Positions 33,205 to 41,871 of a stretch of DNA of 53,531 bases are shown in pieces. The stretch's first letter is position 1; each line of letters begins with the position of its first letter. The notes beneath the pieces were generated by a model, which worked only from the letters and a program-made list of their open reading frames with translations, was not told the DNA's origin and searched no databases. A program made the translations under genes and the position numbers. Source of the stretch: Myxococcales bacterium (GTDB taxonomy: Bacteria; Myxococcota; Myxococcia; Myxococcales; Myxococcaceae); NCBI GenBank assembly GCA_030681895.1, contig JAUXRI010000345.1:1-53531 (forward strand), read 5' to 3'.

Positions 33205-33510
33205 TTACCAGCTCGCCTTGACGACGCCGGTGAGCTCGCCCGCGAGTGCCTTGTCGCGGAACATGATGCGCGAGAGACCGAACTTGCGCAGGTTGCCGCG
33301 GGGGCGGCCCGTCACGCGGCAGCGCGCGACGACACGACAGGGGCTCGCGTCACGGGGAAGCTTCTGCAGCTTCGCCATGGCGACGGCGCGGTCTTCGACC
33401 GACGTCGCGGGGTTCTTGATGATCTGCTTGAGCTCGAGGCGCTTGGGGCGAAACTTCAGCGCCATTGCGCGGCGGCGGTCGTTCTTGATGATGGACGAGG
33501 TCTTGGCCAT
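33205..33510 (-). CDS. rpsN: 30S ribosomal protein S14 (long form)
   Basis: A 101-aa S14 protein. 'AKTSSIIKNDRRRAMALKF' and 'CRVTGRPRGNLRKFGLSRI' are family hallmarks. The length (about 100 aa rather than 61) and lack of the CxxC…CxxC zinc site identify the zinc-independent form; only C-x5-C is present near 'SPCRVVARCRVTG'. A longer upstream frame exists, but ATG 33510 gives the normal N-terminus. It is separate from the main ribosomal clusters, co-transcribed with rpmB, an arrangement known from zinc-sparing ribosomal sets; no Zur-type operator was found. Confidence 0.95.
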   Translation of the reverse strand: MAKTSSIIKNDRRRAMALKFRPKRLELKQIIKNPATSVEDRAVAMAKLQKLPRDASPCRVVARCRVTGRPRGNLRKFGLSRIMFRDKALAGELTGVVKASW

Positions 33511-33696
33511 GTGCGGTTGCTGCCTTGGGAATGAAGGTGAAACGAAACGGAAGGCGAGCCCCTTACTCACAAAGGCCTTCTGCGATCAAGTTCAGAGGCT
33601 CACCCGGGTTGCAATCCCCTCTGACGTGGGGCAAGAGGCGCCCTCTTTCCCGATCACGGCCAGCTGTCTGGTCACCCTTTCAGGAGTCAACACCGC

Positions 33697-34083
33697 ATGG
33701 GCACGTTCAAGAGCTTCCTCGAGTCGAAGAAAATCACCTCCAAGCAGGTGCAGGACACCAGCAAGCGCATCGAGACGTGGGATGCCGACTCGCGCAACCT
33801 GCTCGTCAAGCGCGTCGCCAAGCGCCAGAACAAGGAGCTCGCCACGAAGAAGTACGCCGAGCTCGAGCTGAAGAAGCCCGAGCGCATGGGGCGTGGCGTG
33901 ACGCTGAAGCAGGTCGACGCCGCCGCCGCCGAGGTTCCCGTGGCCCGCAAGGTGCGCACCAAGATTCTGCGCGCCGTGAACACCATTCTCGCCGCGAAGA
34001 AGGAGACCGCCGTCGACATGAAGGCGCTCTTCGAAGGCACCAAGCACCGCGCTGGCAAGAGCACCAAAGAAGCCAAGAAGTAA
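33697..34083 (+). CDS. Small Lys-rich hypothetical protein
   Basis: A 128-aa very Lys/Ala/Glu-rich, helical protein with CAGGAG upstream of its ATG. I do not recognise a family. Repeats of 'KRVAKRQNKELATKKYAELELKK' type and the C-terminal 'GTKHRAGKSTKEAKK' suggest nucleic-acid or ribosome binding. Lys richness next to rpsN/rpmB hints at a translation-linked role, but that is inference. It is divergent from rpsN, and a clean hairpin terminator follows. Confidence 0.7.
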   Translation: MGTFKSFLESKKITSKQVQDTSKRIETWDADSRNLLVKRVAKRQNKELATKKYAELELKKPERMGRGVTLKQVDAAAAEVPVARKVRTKILRAVNTILAAKKETAVDMKALFEGTKHRAGKSTKEAKK

Positions 34084-34111
34084 GTCGGCTCCGTCGTCGC
34101 CGGTCGTCGTC

Positions 34112-34152
34112 GCCCGCCTGACTCCTTGCGAGGAGCGGCGGGCTTCGTCGTT
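34112..34152 (+). terminator. Hairpin terminator after the Lys-rich gene
   Basis: GCCCGCC (34112-34118) pairs with GGCGGGC (34137-34143), and inside it CTCCT pairs with AGGAG around a TGCG loop. TTCGTCGTT follows. It lies 28 bp after the stop codon of the Lys-rich gene. Confidence 0.75.
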
Positions 34153-34174
34153 CCCGGGGTAGGGTCTCGCTCTC

Positions 34175-34945
34175 GTGCGAAGCCTCTTCGTTCTCTTCTT
34201 TCTCCTCGTGGTCGCCGTGAGCCTCGGCGCGTGCCAGTGCGGGCGCTGCGACGCCTCCACCTGCGCCGGCTGCTGCGACGTTCAGCAACAGTGCCTCAAC
34301 GGCGAGAACTCGCGGGCCTGTGGCCGCGAGGGCAACGCCTGCTTCGTGTGCGCTCCGGCTGAGGTGTGCTGGCGAGGCGTGTGCGGCGTGCCCGGCCCGG
34401 GCTTCGGTGAGTACACCACCAGCTACGGCTTCGACGCCGGAGGCAACAGCCTCGGCGGCGGTGCGGGCGGGGGCATGGCCGGCGGCGCCGCAGGTGGCGG
34501 CACCGCAGGCCCTCCTCTTCCCTCGGGGAGCATCACCGACATCTTCGGGAAGAGCTGCGGGATCGAGGGTCAAGCCAGCCCTGACTGCGCCGCCGTCGGC
34601 GTCCCGCCGCTGGCCTGTCTGGCGGCCGTCACCGCGACCGGCGCGAGGTTCGTCTGCCAGTTCCCATGTCAGCCCGGCGCGACCTGCTCCAACGGCAGGG
34701 GCCAGTGTCGCGCCAGCCTCGGCCCCACGCGGACATGCCTCGACTGCGTGCGCAGCTGTTTCCCGGCGAGTGGCCAGTTGAACAGCGACTGCCTCGTCAA
34801 CGAGCTGTGCGTGCCCAACCCGGGCGTCGGGGTCTGCACGCCCGACTGCCGGCTTCAGGGCGCCACCTGCCTCGGCGGCGCGACCTGCCTTCCCAATGGC
34901 CAGTGCTCTGGCGGCGCGCTCGTCTCGTACTGCCTGGCCTTCTGA
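34175..34945 (+). CDS. Cys-module lipoprotein
   Basis: A 256-aa lipoprotein (GTG start; lipobox SLGAC, Cys20). Residues about 25-70 form one ten-cysteine module: C-x4-CAGCCD…CGREGNAC-x2-C…C…C, the same pattern as in the 891-aa and 411-aa lipoproteins. A short Gly linker follows, then a second Cys-rich part ('CQPGATCSNGRGQCRASLGPTRTCLDCVRSC') that ends 'CLGGATCLPNGQCSGGALVSYC'. Likely disulphide-rich and outer-membrane or surface exposed. It is 30 bp downstream of a terminator, so it has its own promoter. Confidence 0.75.
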   Translation: MRSLFVLFFLLVVAVSLGACQCGRCDASTCAGCCDVQQQCLNGENSRACGREGNACFVCAPAEVCWRGVCGVPGPGFGEYTTSYGFDAGGNSLGGGAGGGMAGGAAGGGTAGPPLPSGSITDIFGKSCGIEGQASPDCAAVGVPPLACLAAVTATGARFVCQFPCQPGATCSNGRGQCRASLGPTRTCLDCVRSCFPASGQLNSDCLVNELCVPNPGVGVCTPDCRLQGATCLGGATCLPNGQCSGGALVSYCLAF

Positions 34946-35034
34946 GCCGAGGCTCCGACTGAGGCGCGAAGGCGTCACCGGCATGGATTCATTCTGCGGC
35001 CTTTGCGTCACCTTGCGGCATACTCGCGCCACCG

Positions 35035-36777
35035 ATGTGGCAGCTCGTCATCAACGGCCCTGGCTACTTCGACACGAAGTACGACCTGCCCGAAGGCACC
35101 ACCCACGTCGGCCGCGCCGATGAGAACGACATCGTCTTGTCGGGCGACCTCGTCTCGCGAAAGCACGCCAACTTCCACGTCACCGGCAACGCGCTCGTCT
35201 TCGAAGACCTGGGCAGCCGCAACGGCTCACGCCTCAACGGAGACAAGGTGGTCGGCACCTCGCCGATGAAGCCTGGCGACGTCGTGGCGGTGGGAGAGAA
35301 CTCCCTCGTCGTGCGGCAGCCCACCACCGCCGAGACGGCCGCGACCGAGATGGTGGACGCAGGTGGCGGCGGCGCGGTGCGGCGCTTCGGGCGCGGCGTC
35401 GACGTCTCGCACGCGGTGTTGATGGCGCGCGACATTCAAGACTCCATCGTGCGGCGGGTGCTCGACAACTCGTTGCCCTTCGAGGTCGACGACCACGAGC
35501 CGCCGCCGGTGCCGAACAAGGTGAAGCGCCGCGCCGCCTCCGACACCGACGAGAACGAAGCGGCCGAGGTGCGCAGCGACGGGCCCTCGTACCCGGTCGC
35601 GTTCCACTCGCTGGTGATGTTGTTCCGCGTGGCCGAGCGGCTGGCGACGGCGCCGACCCTCCAGTCGTTTCTCGATGACACCACCGACACCGTGATGAAG
35701 CGCGTGGGCGCCTCGACGGGCGTGGTGCTGGTGCGCCACCCGACGGGAGTCCTGGTGCCCGCGGCGGTGCGGCACGCGAAGAAGCTCTCGAAGGGCGAGG
35801 TGCCCGTCTCTGACGCCATCGTCGAGGCGGCGCTCGCGCAGGGGCAGGCCATCGCGGTCGCCGACGTGCGCGACGACAGCCGCTTCGCCGAGCGCGACAG
35901 CGTGGTGCTCTACGGCATCGACCAGGTGCTCTGCGTCCCCATCGGCCAGAAGGCGCCCTTCGATGGCGTGCTGTACCTCAACCGCACGCAGGTGAATGAC
36001 GAGCCCATCGAGGCGCTCCTCGACGTCTGCACCGCGCTCGCGCAGCTGCTCCAGACGGCGATGCACAAGTTCTCGGCGCGGCCGCCCACAGGAGACCGCC
36101 TGCGCTCGGCGCTCGAGCGCTTCCATGGCCCCGACATCGTCGAGCGGCGCGTGGGTGAGCTGGCGCAGAAGACGGTCAGGCTCTCGCAGCTCGAAGAGAA
36201 GCAGGTGACGGTGCTGTTCGCCGACATCGCGGGCTTCACCGACCTCGCGTTCAAGCTCAAGCCCGAGCAGGTGGCCGACCTGCTCAGCGAGTTCTACAAG
36301 GTGGCGACGCCGCTCATCTTCAGCTTCGAGGGCACCGTCGACAAGTTCGTCGGAGACTCGGTGATGGCGCTCTTCGGCGCGCCGTACGGCAAAGGCGACG
36401 ACGCGATTCGGGCGGTGCGCTCCGCGATGGCGCTGAAAGCCGAGTGGGAGCGCGCGATGCAGAAGCGCCCCGAGAACGAGCGCCTGCTGCTCAAGGTCGG
36501 GCTCACCACCGGCAAGGTGCTGGCGGGCTCGGTCGGCAGCGAGGCGCGGCTCGACTACACGGCCATCGGCGAGCCGGTGAACGTCGCGTCGTGGCTGTGT
36601 CAGTCGGCCGAAGCGGGCCAGGTGCTCATCACCGGCAAGACGCTCGCGGCCGTCGGTGCGCGCTTCGACGTGACGCCGCTGGGAGAACGTCCGCTGCTTG
36701 GCAGCCGGGTGCGCACCGCCATCTTCGAGGTGCTCGACGAGGATGACGACTCGGGCACCTTGTCGGGCGTTCGCTGA
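35035..36777 (+). CDS. FHA-GAF-class III cyclase-fold signalling protein, transition-state Arg replaced
   Basis: A 580-aa soluble protein. An FHA domain covers residues about 10-95 ('GRADENDIVL', 'SRKHANFHV', 'DLGSRNGSRLNG'). A GAF-like domain lies about 190-345 with 'VGASTGVVLVRHPTGVLVPAAV' and 'QVLCVPIGQKAPFDGVLYL'. The class III nucleotide-cyclase domain covers about 388-570. It has the metal-binding Asp397 and Asp441, Lys437, Asp507 and Asn516. The Arg that should stabilise the transition state four residues after Asn516 is Trp520 (TGG at 36592-36594). The FHA part would bind phosphothreonine, so it may be controlled by a kinase. Whether it makes cAMP is doubtful; it may be a pseudoenzyme. 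Confidence 0.9.
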   Translation: MWQLVINGPGYFDTKYDLPEGTTHVGRADENDIVLSGDLVSRKHANFHVTGNALVFEDLGSRNGSRLNGDKVVGTSPMKPGDVVAVGENSLVVRQPTTAETAATEMVDAGGGGAVRRFGRGVDVSHAVLMARDIQDSIVRRVLDNSLPFEVDDHEPPPVPNKVKRRAASDTDENEAAEVRSDGPSYPVAFHSLVMLFRVAERLATAPTLQSFLDDTTDTVMKRVGASTGVVLVRHPTGVLVPAAVRHAKKLSKGEVPVSDAIVEAALAQGQAIAVADVRDDSRFAERDSVVLYGIDQVLCVPIGQKAPFDGVLYLNRTQVNDEPIEALLDVCTALAQLLQTAMHKFSARPPTGDRLRSALERFHGPDIVERRVGELAQKTVRLSQLEEKQVTVLFADIAGFTDLAFKLKPEQVADLLSEFYKVATPLIFSFEGTVDKFVGDSVMALFGAPYGKGDDAIRAVRSAMALKAEWERAMQKRPENERLLLKVGLTTGKVLAGSVGSEARLDYTAIGEPVNVASWLCQSAEAGQVLITGKTLAAVGARFDVTPLGERPLLGSRVRTAIFEVLDEDDDSGTLSGVR

Positions 36778-37006
36778 GACGGCCCAACTCACCTCGCCAT
36801 GCCTTCACTGATGCGACCTGTGCGTTCGACGCGGTGCGGGCGCGTACCGTCTCCACGGGGTGTCCGTCGTGTGATGGCGGCCACGCCGCGGGCTGCGAAA
36901 CCTGACGCGGGAGTGGTGCCGCAGCTCACGAGGAGCATCACCTTCGACCCCGTTCGAGGGCTGGTCGTGCTCAGTGCGTGCTGCGATTTCGCGGTACTCT
37001 TCTGCG

Positions 37007-40000
37007 ATGCGTTCACGCCTGTGGCCCGTGCTCATGGTGTGCGTGCTCTCGGCGTGTCCTCGACCTCCGATGGATTCACCGGTCGACGGAGGCTCTGATC
37101 AGCCGCTCGACGACGGAGGCTCCACGCTGCCACCTGACGCCGGCATCGTTCGCACCGTCACCATCGGTGGCACGGTCGAAGGCCTCGACCCCACCTTCGG
37201 CGCGCTGACGTTGTCGCTCAATGGCGGCGAGGTGGTCTCCGTTGCAGCGCCTGGTCCGTTCATCTTCACGACGAGGCTCGCTGAGCAGACGCCGTACACG
37301 GTGACGCTGGTGACGAGCCCCGCCGAGCAACGGTGTGAGCTCGAGAACGCCACCGGCGTCACCCAGACCGCAGACATCTCCACGGTGCGTGTGCGCTGCA
37401 CCACCAGAACGTCAGTGCTGCAAGGCGTCGCGCGAGGCGTCGACCGCCAGGGCCTCTCGCTGAGGGAGAGCGTGAGCCAGCAACTCCTCACACTCCCCAT
37501 CGACGCGGGCGCCTTCGCCTTCCCCACGCCGGTCGAGTTCGGCCAGCGCTACCAGGTGACGGTCGATTCGACGCCGGTCGGGCGCGACTGCGGTCTCGAC
37601 GGTGGCACGGGCGTGGTGGACGCGGGCGTCACGTTCTTCGAGGTGTCGTGCGCGGTGCGGCGGGTGCCGTTGTCGGTCGAGCTGCAGGGCGTGGACGTCG
37701 ACGGCGTCACGCTGACGGAGCGGGGCTCCAACCAGGTGCTCACCACCACCGCCGGCGCCGACGCGGGCGCGTTCCCCTCGCCGCTGCTCTGGGAGTCGAC
37801 GTACGACGTGCTCGTCTCGGCCCCGCCCGCGAGTGGAAGGACGTGCTCCATCGACGGCGGCACCGGCACGGTGCTGGGCCCGATTCCTCCGCCGGTCGTC
37901 TCGTGCGTGAAGCAGCGCTTCCAGGTCGGCGGCACCATCTCGGGCCTCGACGCAGGCTCCGTGCGGCTCCGCGAAAACACCACGATGCAGCAGGTGACGG
38001 CGAACGCTGGCGCGACGAGCTTCGTGCTCCCGGCGCCGGTGGAGTGGGACACGCCCATCGACGTCGTCATCGCCGCCCAGCCGCCCACGCGCTTCTGTGT
38101 GCTCGATGGTGGAAGCCGGGTGGTGCGCTCCACCATCACCGACATCGCAGTCGCGTGCCGCGGTGGCTTTCCCGTGTCGGGGCTCGTTCGCAACCTGCGT
38201 GGCGCCGGGCTGCAGTTGGCTGAGCGCGGCACCGCACAGACCATCACCATCGCGCCTGACGGTGGCACCACGGCCTTTCAGCTGCCCGTCGTCGTTCCCG
38301 AGGGAGACGCGCTGCAGCTCAGCATCGCCACGCAGCCAGCAGGCCAGACGTGCCGGTTCGAGGCGCCAGTGGGGCCCGTGAACGGCCCCATTCCCTCCGT
38401 GCTGCTCACCTGCGGTGCCTCGACGAGCGACCTGGTCATCAACGAGGTGGGCTCGTTCCCCGGTCCGACGATGCCGTTCTGGGTCGAGCTGTACAACGGC
38501 ACTCCGACGTCGATTCCACTGGCTGCGTATTCGCTCAGAACAGCCAGTCGAATTCTGGCTGATGCGGGAGAGGGTCCAGTGACTGACTTCGACCTGCCCG
38601 ACGCATCGGTGCCCTCGGGCGGCTATTTTGTGGTGTCTGGAAAGCCCATCGTCGACCTGCACGATGCTCCGACGGTGCGGTTCCTGGTGCAGAACGGGCT
38701 GACGCTGGTGCCTGGCATCTCGCTCGAGCTGCGCTCCCGTGACGCGGGCGTCGACACCGTGCTGTTCGATGGAGGGACGGGCGCGGACGGTTGGTCGGGT
38801 GCTCCGCTGCTCTTGCCGACGACGGCGACCGACTTCGGCAGGAGCCTCGCGCGAACGCAGACCCCCGACACGAACGGCGCGGCGGACTTTCCGACGTGCG
38901 ACTTCCCAACGCCGGCCGGGCTCAACGATGTCTGTGTTTCAGCTGACACCGACGCTGACGGCCTGCCCGACGTGGCCGAGGTGGCGGGCTCGACGTGGAA
39001 CGAGCTGCCGCTGTTCGACTGGGGCGCGCGCGTCTCGCAGAAAGACGTCTTCGTCGAGATTGATTGGGTCAGCCCCACGGGGTTCAACGGCACCCTCGAC
39101 CCGGGCATTTTGCCTCGGCGCGAGGCGCTCGAGCGAATGGAGCAGGTCTTCCGCGCCCGCGGCGTCTTCGTGCACTTCGACACGGGCGAGCTCTTCGACC
39201 CCGCGCCAGGCATCAACCCTGCGAACTTCGACCTCGGCGGTGGGAATCAACAGCCCTGGGCCTGCACGGTGACGCTGAGCAACGTCGCCGGAGCGACGAG
39301 CTTCCACCGGCTCAAGGCGACCCACGCCGACGTCCGCCGGCGGCTCGCGTTCCACTACTCGATGTTCACCAACGCCCTCGGAGACGTCACCTGCGCGAAC
39401 TCGGGGAACGGCGTCACGGGCAACGCCGAGCTGCCGGGCAACGACTTCGCCATCGCGCTGGGCCGGTCAGGGCTCTCGCTCGGAAGCCAGAACGGAATCA
39501 ACCAGACCATCAACTGGCAGTCGGCCACCTTCATGCATGAGCTGGGTCACAACCTGGGCCTGCGACACGGCGGATTCGAAGACGCGAACTACAAACCGAA
39601 TTACCTGTCGGTGATGAATTACTATTACCAGAACGACGGGTTGCCGGTGCTTGGGATGAACGAGGGTGACCGATATTTCCGCGAATATGTCTTGTATGGG
39701 ACGTGTAGTGGGCCTCCTGGTTTGACGTCGGCCGCGCAGCTCAACCGCAACCGGTTCTCGGCGACCTTTGCGCTCGACTACTCGAACGGCACGAGCATTC
39801 CGCTCAATGAGGCGGCGTTGGTCGAGAGCACCGGGTTCGGGCGGATGGGGTCGGGGCCGGTCGACTTCAATTGGAATACGGTCATCGACACGATGCCGGT
39901 GACGGCTAATTTGAATGCTCTGAACACGCTGCCGAGGGTGTGTCCGCGGGTGGCTGGTGGAAACGAGGTGCTCCTGGATCACAATGACTGGGCAGCGCTG

Positions 40001-40177
40001 TCGTTCACCTTCACCCGGAGCGCGCGGGGCTCGGCGAGTGGGCCGCCTCGACTCCTGCGCCGTCCGGACGTGAAGGACGAGGAGCCGGTTGACCCCCCCT
40101 TCTTCGACCCGGTGGACTTCTTCGGTGACCATCAACCCGTGGCCGATGAGTCGCCACTGGTGCGGGAGCTGCCATGA
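37007..40177 (+). CDS. Zincin metallopeptidase lipoprotein with repeat array and lamin-tail domain
   Basis: A 1056-aa lipoprotein (lipobox LSAC, Cys17). After a DAG-type linker come about five tandem beta-repeats of 80-90 residues (50-470), each ending with one conserved Cys strand such as 'ISTVRVRC', 'TFFEVSC' or 'PVVSC'. A lamin-tail-like domain follows (about 474-640, 'LVINEVGSFPGPTMPFWVELYNG'), then a calcium-type DTDADG turn (about 646). The enzyme part has HELGHNLGLRH at 844-854, the full HExxHxxGxxH zinc motif. It is probably an outer-membrane peptidase. The start at 37007 yields the signal; an in-frame Met at 36974 is also possible. Its stop overlaps the next start (ATGA). Confidence 0.88.
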   Translation: MRSRLWPVLMVCVLSACPRPPMDSPVDGGSDQPLDDGGSTLPPDAGIVRTVTIGGTVEGLDPTFGALTLSLNGGEVVSVAAPGPFIFTTRLAEQTPYTVTLVTSPAEQRCELENATGVTQTADISTVRVRCTTRTSVLQGVARGVDRQGLSLRESVSQQLLTLPIDAGAFAFPTPVEFGQRYQVTVDSTPVGRDCGLDGGTGVVDAGVTFFEVSCAVRRVPLSVELQGVDVDGVTLTERGSNQVLTTTAGADAGAFPSPLLWESTYDVLVSAPPASGRTCSIDGGTGTVLGPIPPPVVSCVKQRFQVGGTISGLDAGSVRLRENTTMQQVTANAGATSFVLPAPVEWDTPIDVVIAAQPPTRFCVLDGGSRVVRSTITDIAVACRGGFPVSGLVRNLRGAGLQLAERGTAQTITIAPDGGTTAFQLPVVVPEGDALQLSIATQPAGQTCRFEAPVGPVNGPIPSVLLTCGASTSDLVINEVGSFPGPTMPFWVELYNGTPTSIPLAAYSLRTASRILADAGEGPVTDFDLPDASVPSGGYFVVSGKPIVDLHDAPTVRFLVQNGLTLVPGISLELRSRDAGVDTVLFDGGTGADGWSGAPLLLPTTATDFGRSLARTQTPDTNGAADFPTCDFPTPAGLNDVCVSADTDADGLPDVAEVAGSTWNELPLFDWGARVSQKDVFVEIDWVSPTGFNGTLDPGILPRREALERMEQVFRARGVFVHFDTGELFDPAPGINPANFDLGGGNQQPWACTVTLSNVAGATSFHRLKATHADVRRRLAFHYSMFTNALGDVTCANSGNGVTGNAELPGNDFAIALGRSGLSLGSQNGINQTINWQSATFMHELGHNLGLRHGGFEDANYKPNYLSVMNYYYQNDGLPVLGMNEGDRYFREYVLYGTCSGPPGLTSAAQLNRNRFSATFALDYSNGTSIPLNEAALVESTGFGRMGSGPVDFNWNTVIDTMPVTANLNALNTLPRVCPRVAGGNEVLLDHNDWAALSFTFTRSARGSASGPPRLLRRPDVKDEEPVDPPFFDPVDFFGDHQPVADESPLVRELP

Positions 40178-41871
40178 CGCAGACGAGGTGGTGGCCGGTG
40201 GATCGCGCGATGGTCGGTGCGGCAGTCGTTGGCCTCGCGCTCGTCTCCTCGTGCGGAGCGCCGGGCTCACTCGATGCTGGCGCGGCAGGCGGGACAGCAA
40301 CAGCGGGCGGGACAGCAACAGCGGGCGGGACAGCAACAGCAGGCGGGACAGCAACAGCAGGCGGGACAGCAACAGCAGGCGGGACTGCAACAGCAGGCGG
40401 AACAGCAACAGCAGGCGGAACAGCAACAGCAGGCGGGACTGCAACAGCAGGCGGGACTGCAACAGCAGGCGGCACCGCGTCCGACGCGGGGACCACCGAT
40501 GCGGGCGCGCGAGACGCAGGCTCGACCGATGCCGGCACTCCTGACGGCGGCTGCACGGCGCCCGACCTCGACGGAAAACTCCGCTGCATTCCCGGGCTCA
40601 CCTTCACCAGCACGCCGAACAGCGGCTTCCCTGGCTACGTCCGCTACGACCTGACGTTCCGCCAACCGGTCGACCACTTCCGACCCGACGCGGGCACCTT
40701 CAACCAGCGCCTCTTCATGCTCGCGCGCGGCCTGACGGATCCGATGGTGCTCGCGGCCACGGGCTATTCCCTGAGCACCCGGCGCAGCGATCTGACCCGC
40801 GTGTACGCCGCCAACCAGCTCACCTACGAGTTCCGCTACTTCCCACCGTCACGGCCCACCGGCCCCATCGACTGGTCGACCAACACCGTTCGTCAGGGCG
40901 CCGAAGACGCGCACCGCCTCGTGCAGGCCTTCAAGCCCATCTTCACGGCGAGCTGGGTCGGCACCGGCATCAGCAAGGGCGGCATGACGTCCGTGTACCA
41001 TCGGCGTTTCTACCCAAACGACGTCGACGCCACCGTCGCGATGGTGACGCCGGTGAACGACTCGCGTGTCGACCCGCGCTCGATTCCTTTCCTGCGCTCC
41101 GTCGGCGGAGCCACGTGGGCCACCTGCAGGCAGGCGCTCCTCGATTTTCAACGCCGCAGCCTGATGATGACGGCCGCGATTCAGCCGCTCATGCCCGGCA
41201 ACTACACGCGGCTCGGCAAACCCATCGCGCTCGAGCACGCCGTCATCGAGGCAGGCTTCAGCTTCTGGCAGTACACGCTTCCGGCCGACCCCTCGTTCGG
41301 GTGCAGCCGCATTCCGCTCGCGACCGCGACGGCGCAGCAGCACGCCGACTTCATCGACACCCACGCCGGCTGGAGCAACTTCACCGACTCCGTCATCGCG
41401 ACCTACGACAGCTTCTACGTCTCGTCGGCCCTCGAGCTCGGAGGCCCTGCGCCAGACGACGCGCTCCTCGCGCCGCTCGTCACGCAGCCGGGCACGTACA
41501 CCTACGACGACGCGCGCTACATGCCCGCGGGTTTCACCGGCACCTACGACGCCGGCACGCAGAGCGACGTCACCCAGTGGGTCGCTGCGCAGTCCGAGCG
41601 CATGATGTTCATCTACGGAGAGCTCGACCCGTGGTCCGCCGGCCAATACGCGCCCAACGCCAGCCGCGACAACCTCGTGCTGACGGTGCCGGGTGGAAAT
41701 CACAACGTGCGTATCGCCGACCTGCCGCTGACGACGCAGTCGCTGGCCTGGAACACGCTCGACCGCTGGCTCAACGCGACGGCGGTGCCCACGCGCGCCA
41801 GCTTCTGGCTCGGGCCTCCACCTGAAGACGTCGAAGAGATTCCCGAGGCGCGGCGCCGGCAGCGACGCTGA
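40174..41871 (+). CDS. Peptidase family S37-like serine aminopeptidase, lipoprotein
   Basis: A 565-aa lipoprotein (lipobox LVSSC). A GGTATA repeat linker (residues about 39-98) and a DAG stretch precede the catalytic part. 'TFRQPVDHF', 'YEFRYFPPSRP' and 'GTGISKGGMT' with nucleophile Ser267 are typical of the S37 (PS-10, Streptomyces tripeptidyl aminopeptidase) family; 'FYPNDVDATVAMVTPVN' and the late 'GGNHNV' with the likely catalytic His also fit. It would release N-terminal tripeptides outside the cytoplasm. The ATG overlaps the preceding peptidase stop by 4 nt, so the two are translationally coupled and probably cooperate in protein breakdown. Confidence 0.88.
   Translation: MTQTRWWPVDRAMVGAAVVGLALVSSCGAPGSLDAGAAGGTATAGGTATAGGTATAGGTATAGGTATAGGTATAGGTATAGGTATAGGTATAGGTATAGGTASDAGTTDAGARDAGSTDAGTPDGGCTAPDLDGKLRCIPGLTFTSTPNSGFPGYVRYDLTFRQPVDHFRPDAGTFNQRLFMLARGLTDPMVLAATGYSLSTRRSDLTRVYAANQLTYEFRYFPPSRPTGPIDWSTNTVRQGAEDAHRLVQAFKPIFTASWVGTGISKGGMTSVYHRRFYPNDVDATVAMVTPVNDSRVDPRSIPFLRSVGGATWATCRQALLDFQRRSLMMTAAIQPLMPGNYTRLGKPIALEHAVIEAGFSFWQYTLPADPSFGCSRIPLATATAQQHADFIDTHAGWSNFTDSVIATYDSFYVSSALELGGPAPDDALLAPLVTQPGTYTYDDARYMPAGFTGTYDAGTQSDVTQWVAAQSERMMFIYGELDPWSAGQYAPNASRDNLVLTVPGGNHNVRIADLPLTTQSLAWNTLDRWLNATAVPTRASFWLGPPPEDVEEIPEARRRQRR
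40288..40467 (+). repeat. Ten tandem 18-bp repeats in the S37 linker
   Basis: Ten units of 18 bp with consensus GGCGGGACAGCAACAGCA, differing by one or two bases (GGGACT, GGAACA, final A or G). The period is six codons and encodes GGTATA each time, so copy number can change without frameshift. Confidence 0.95.

Noticed and set aside
33511..33696. Zur box upstream of rpsN
   Set aside because: Looked for a palindromic A/T-rich Zur-type site; none seen in either direction.
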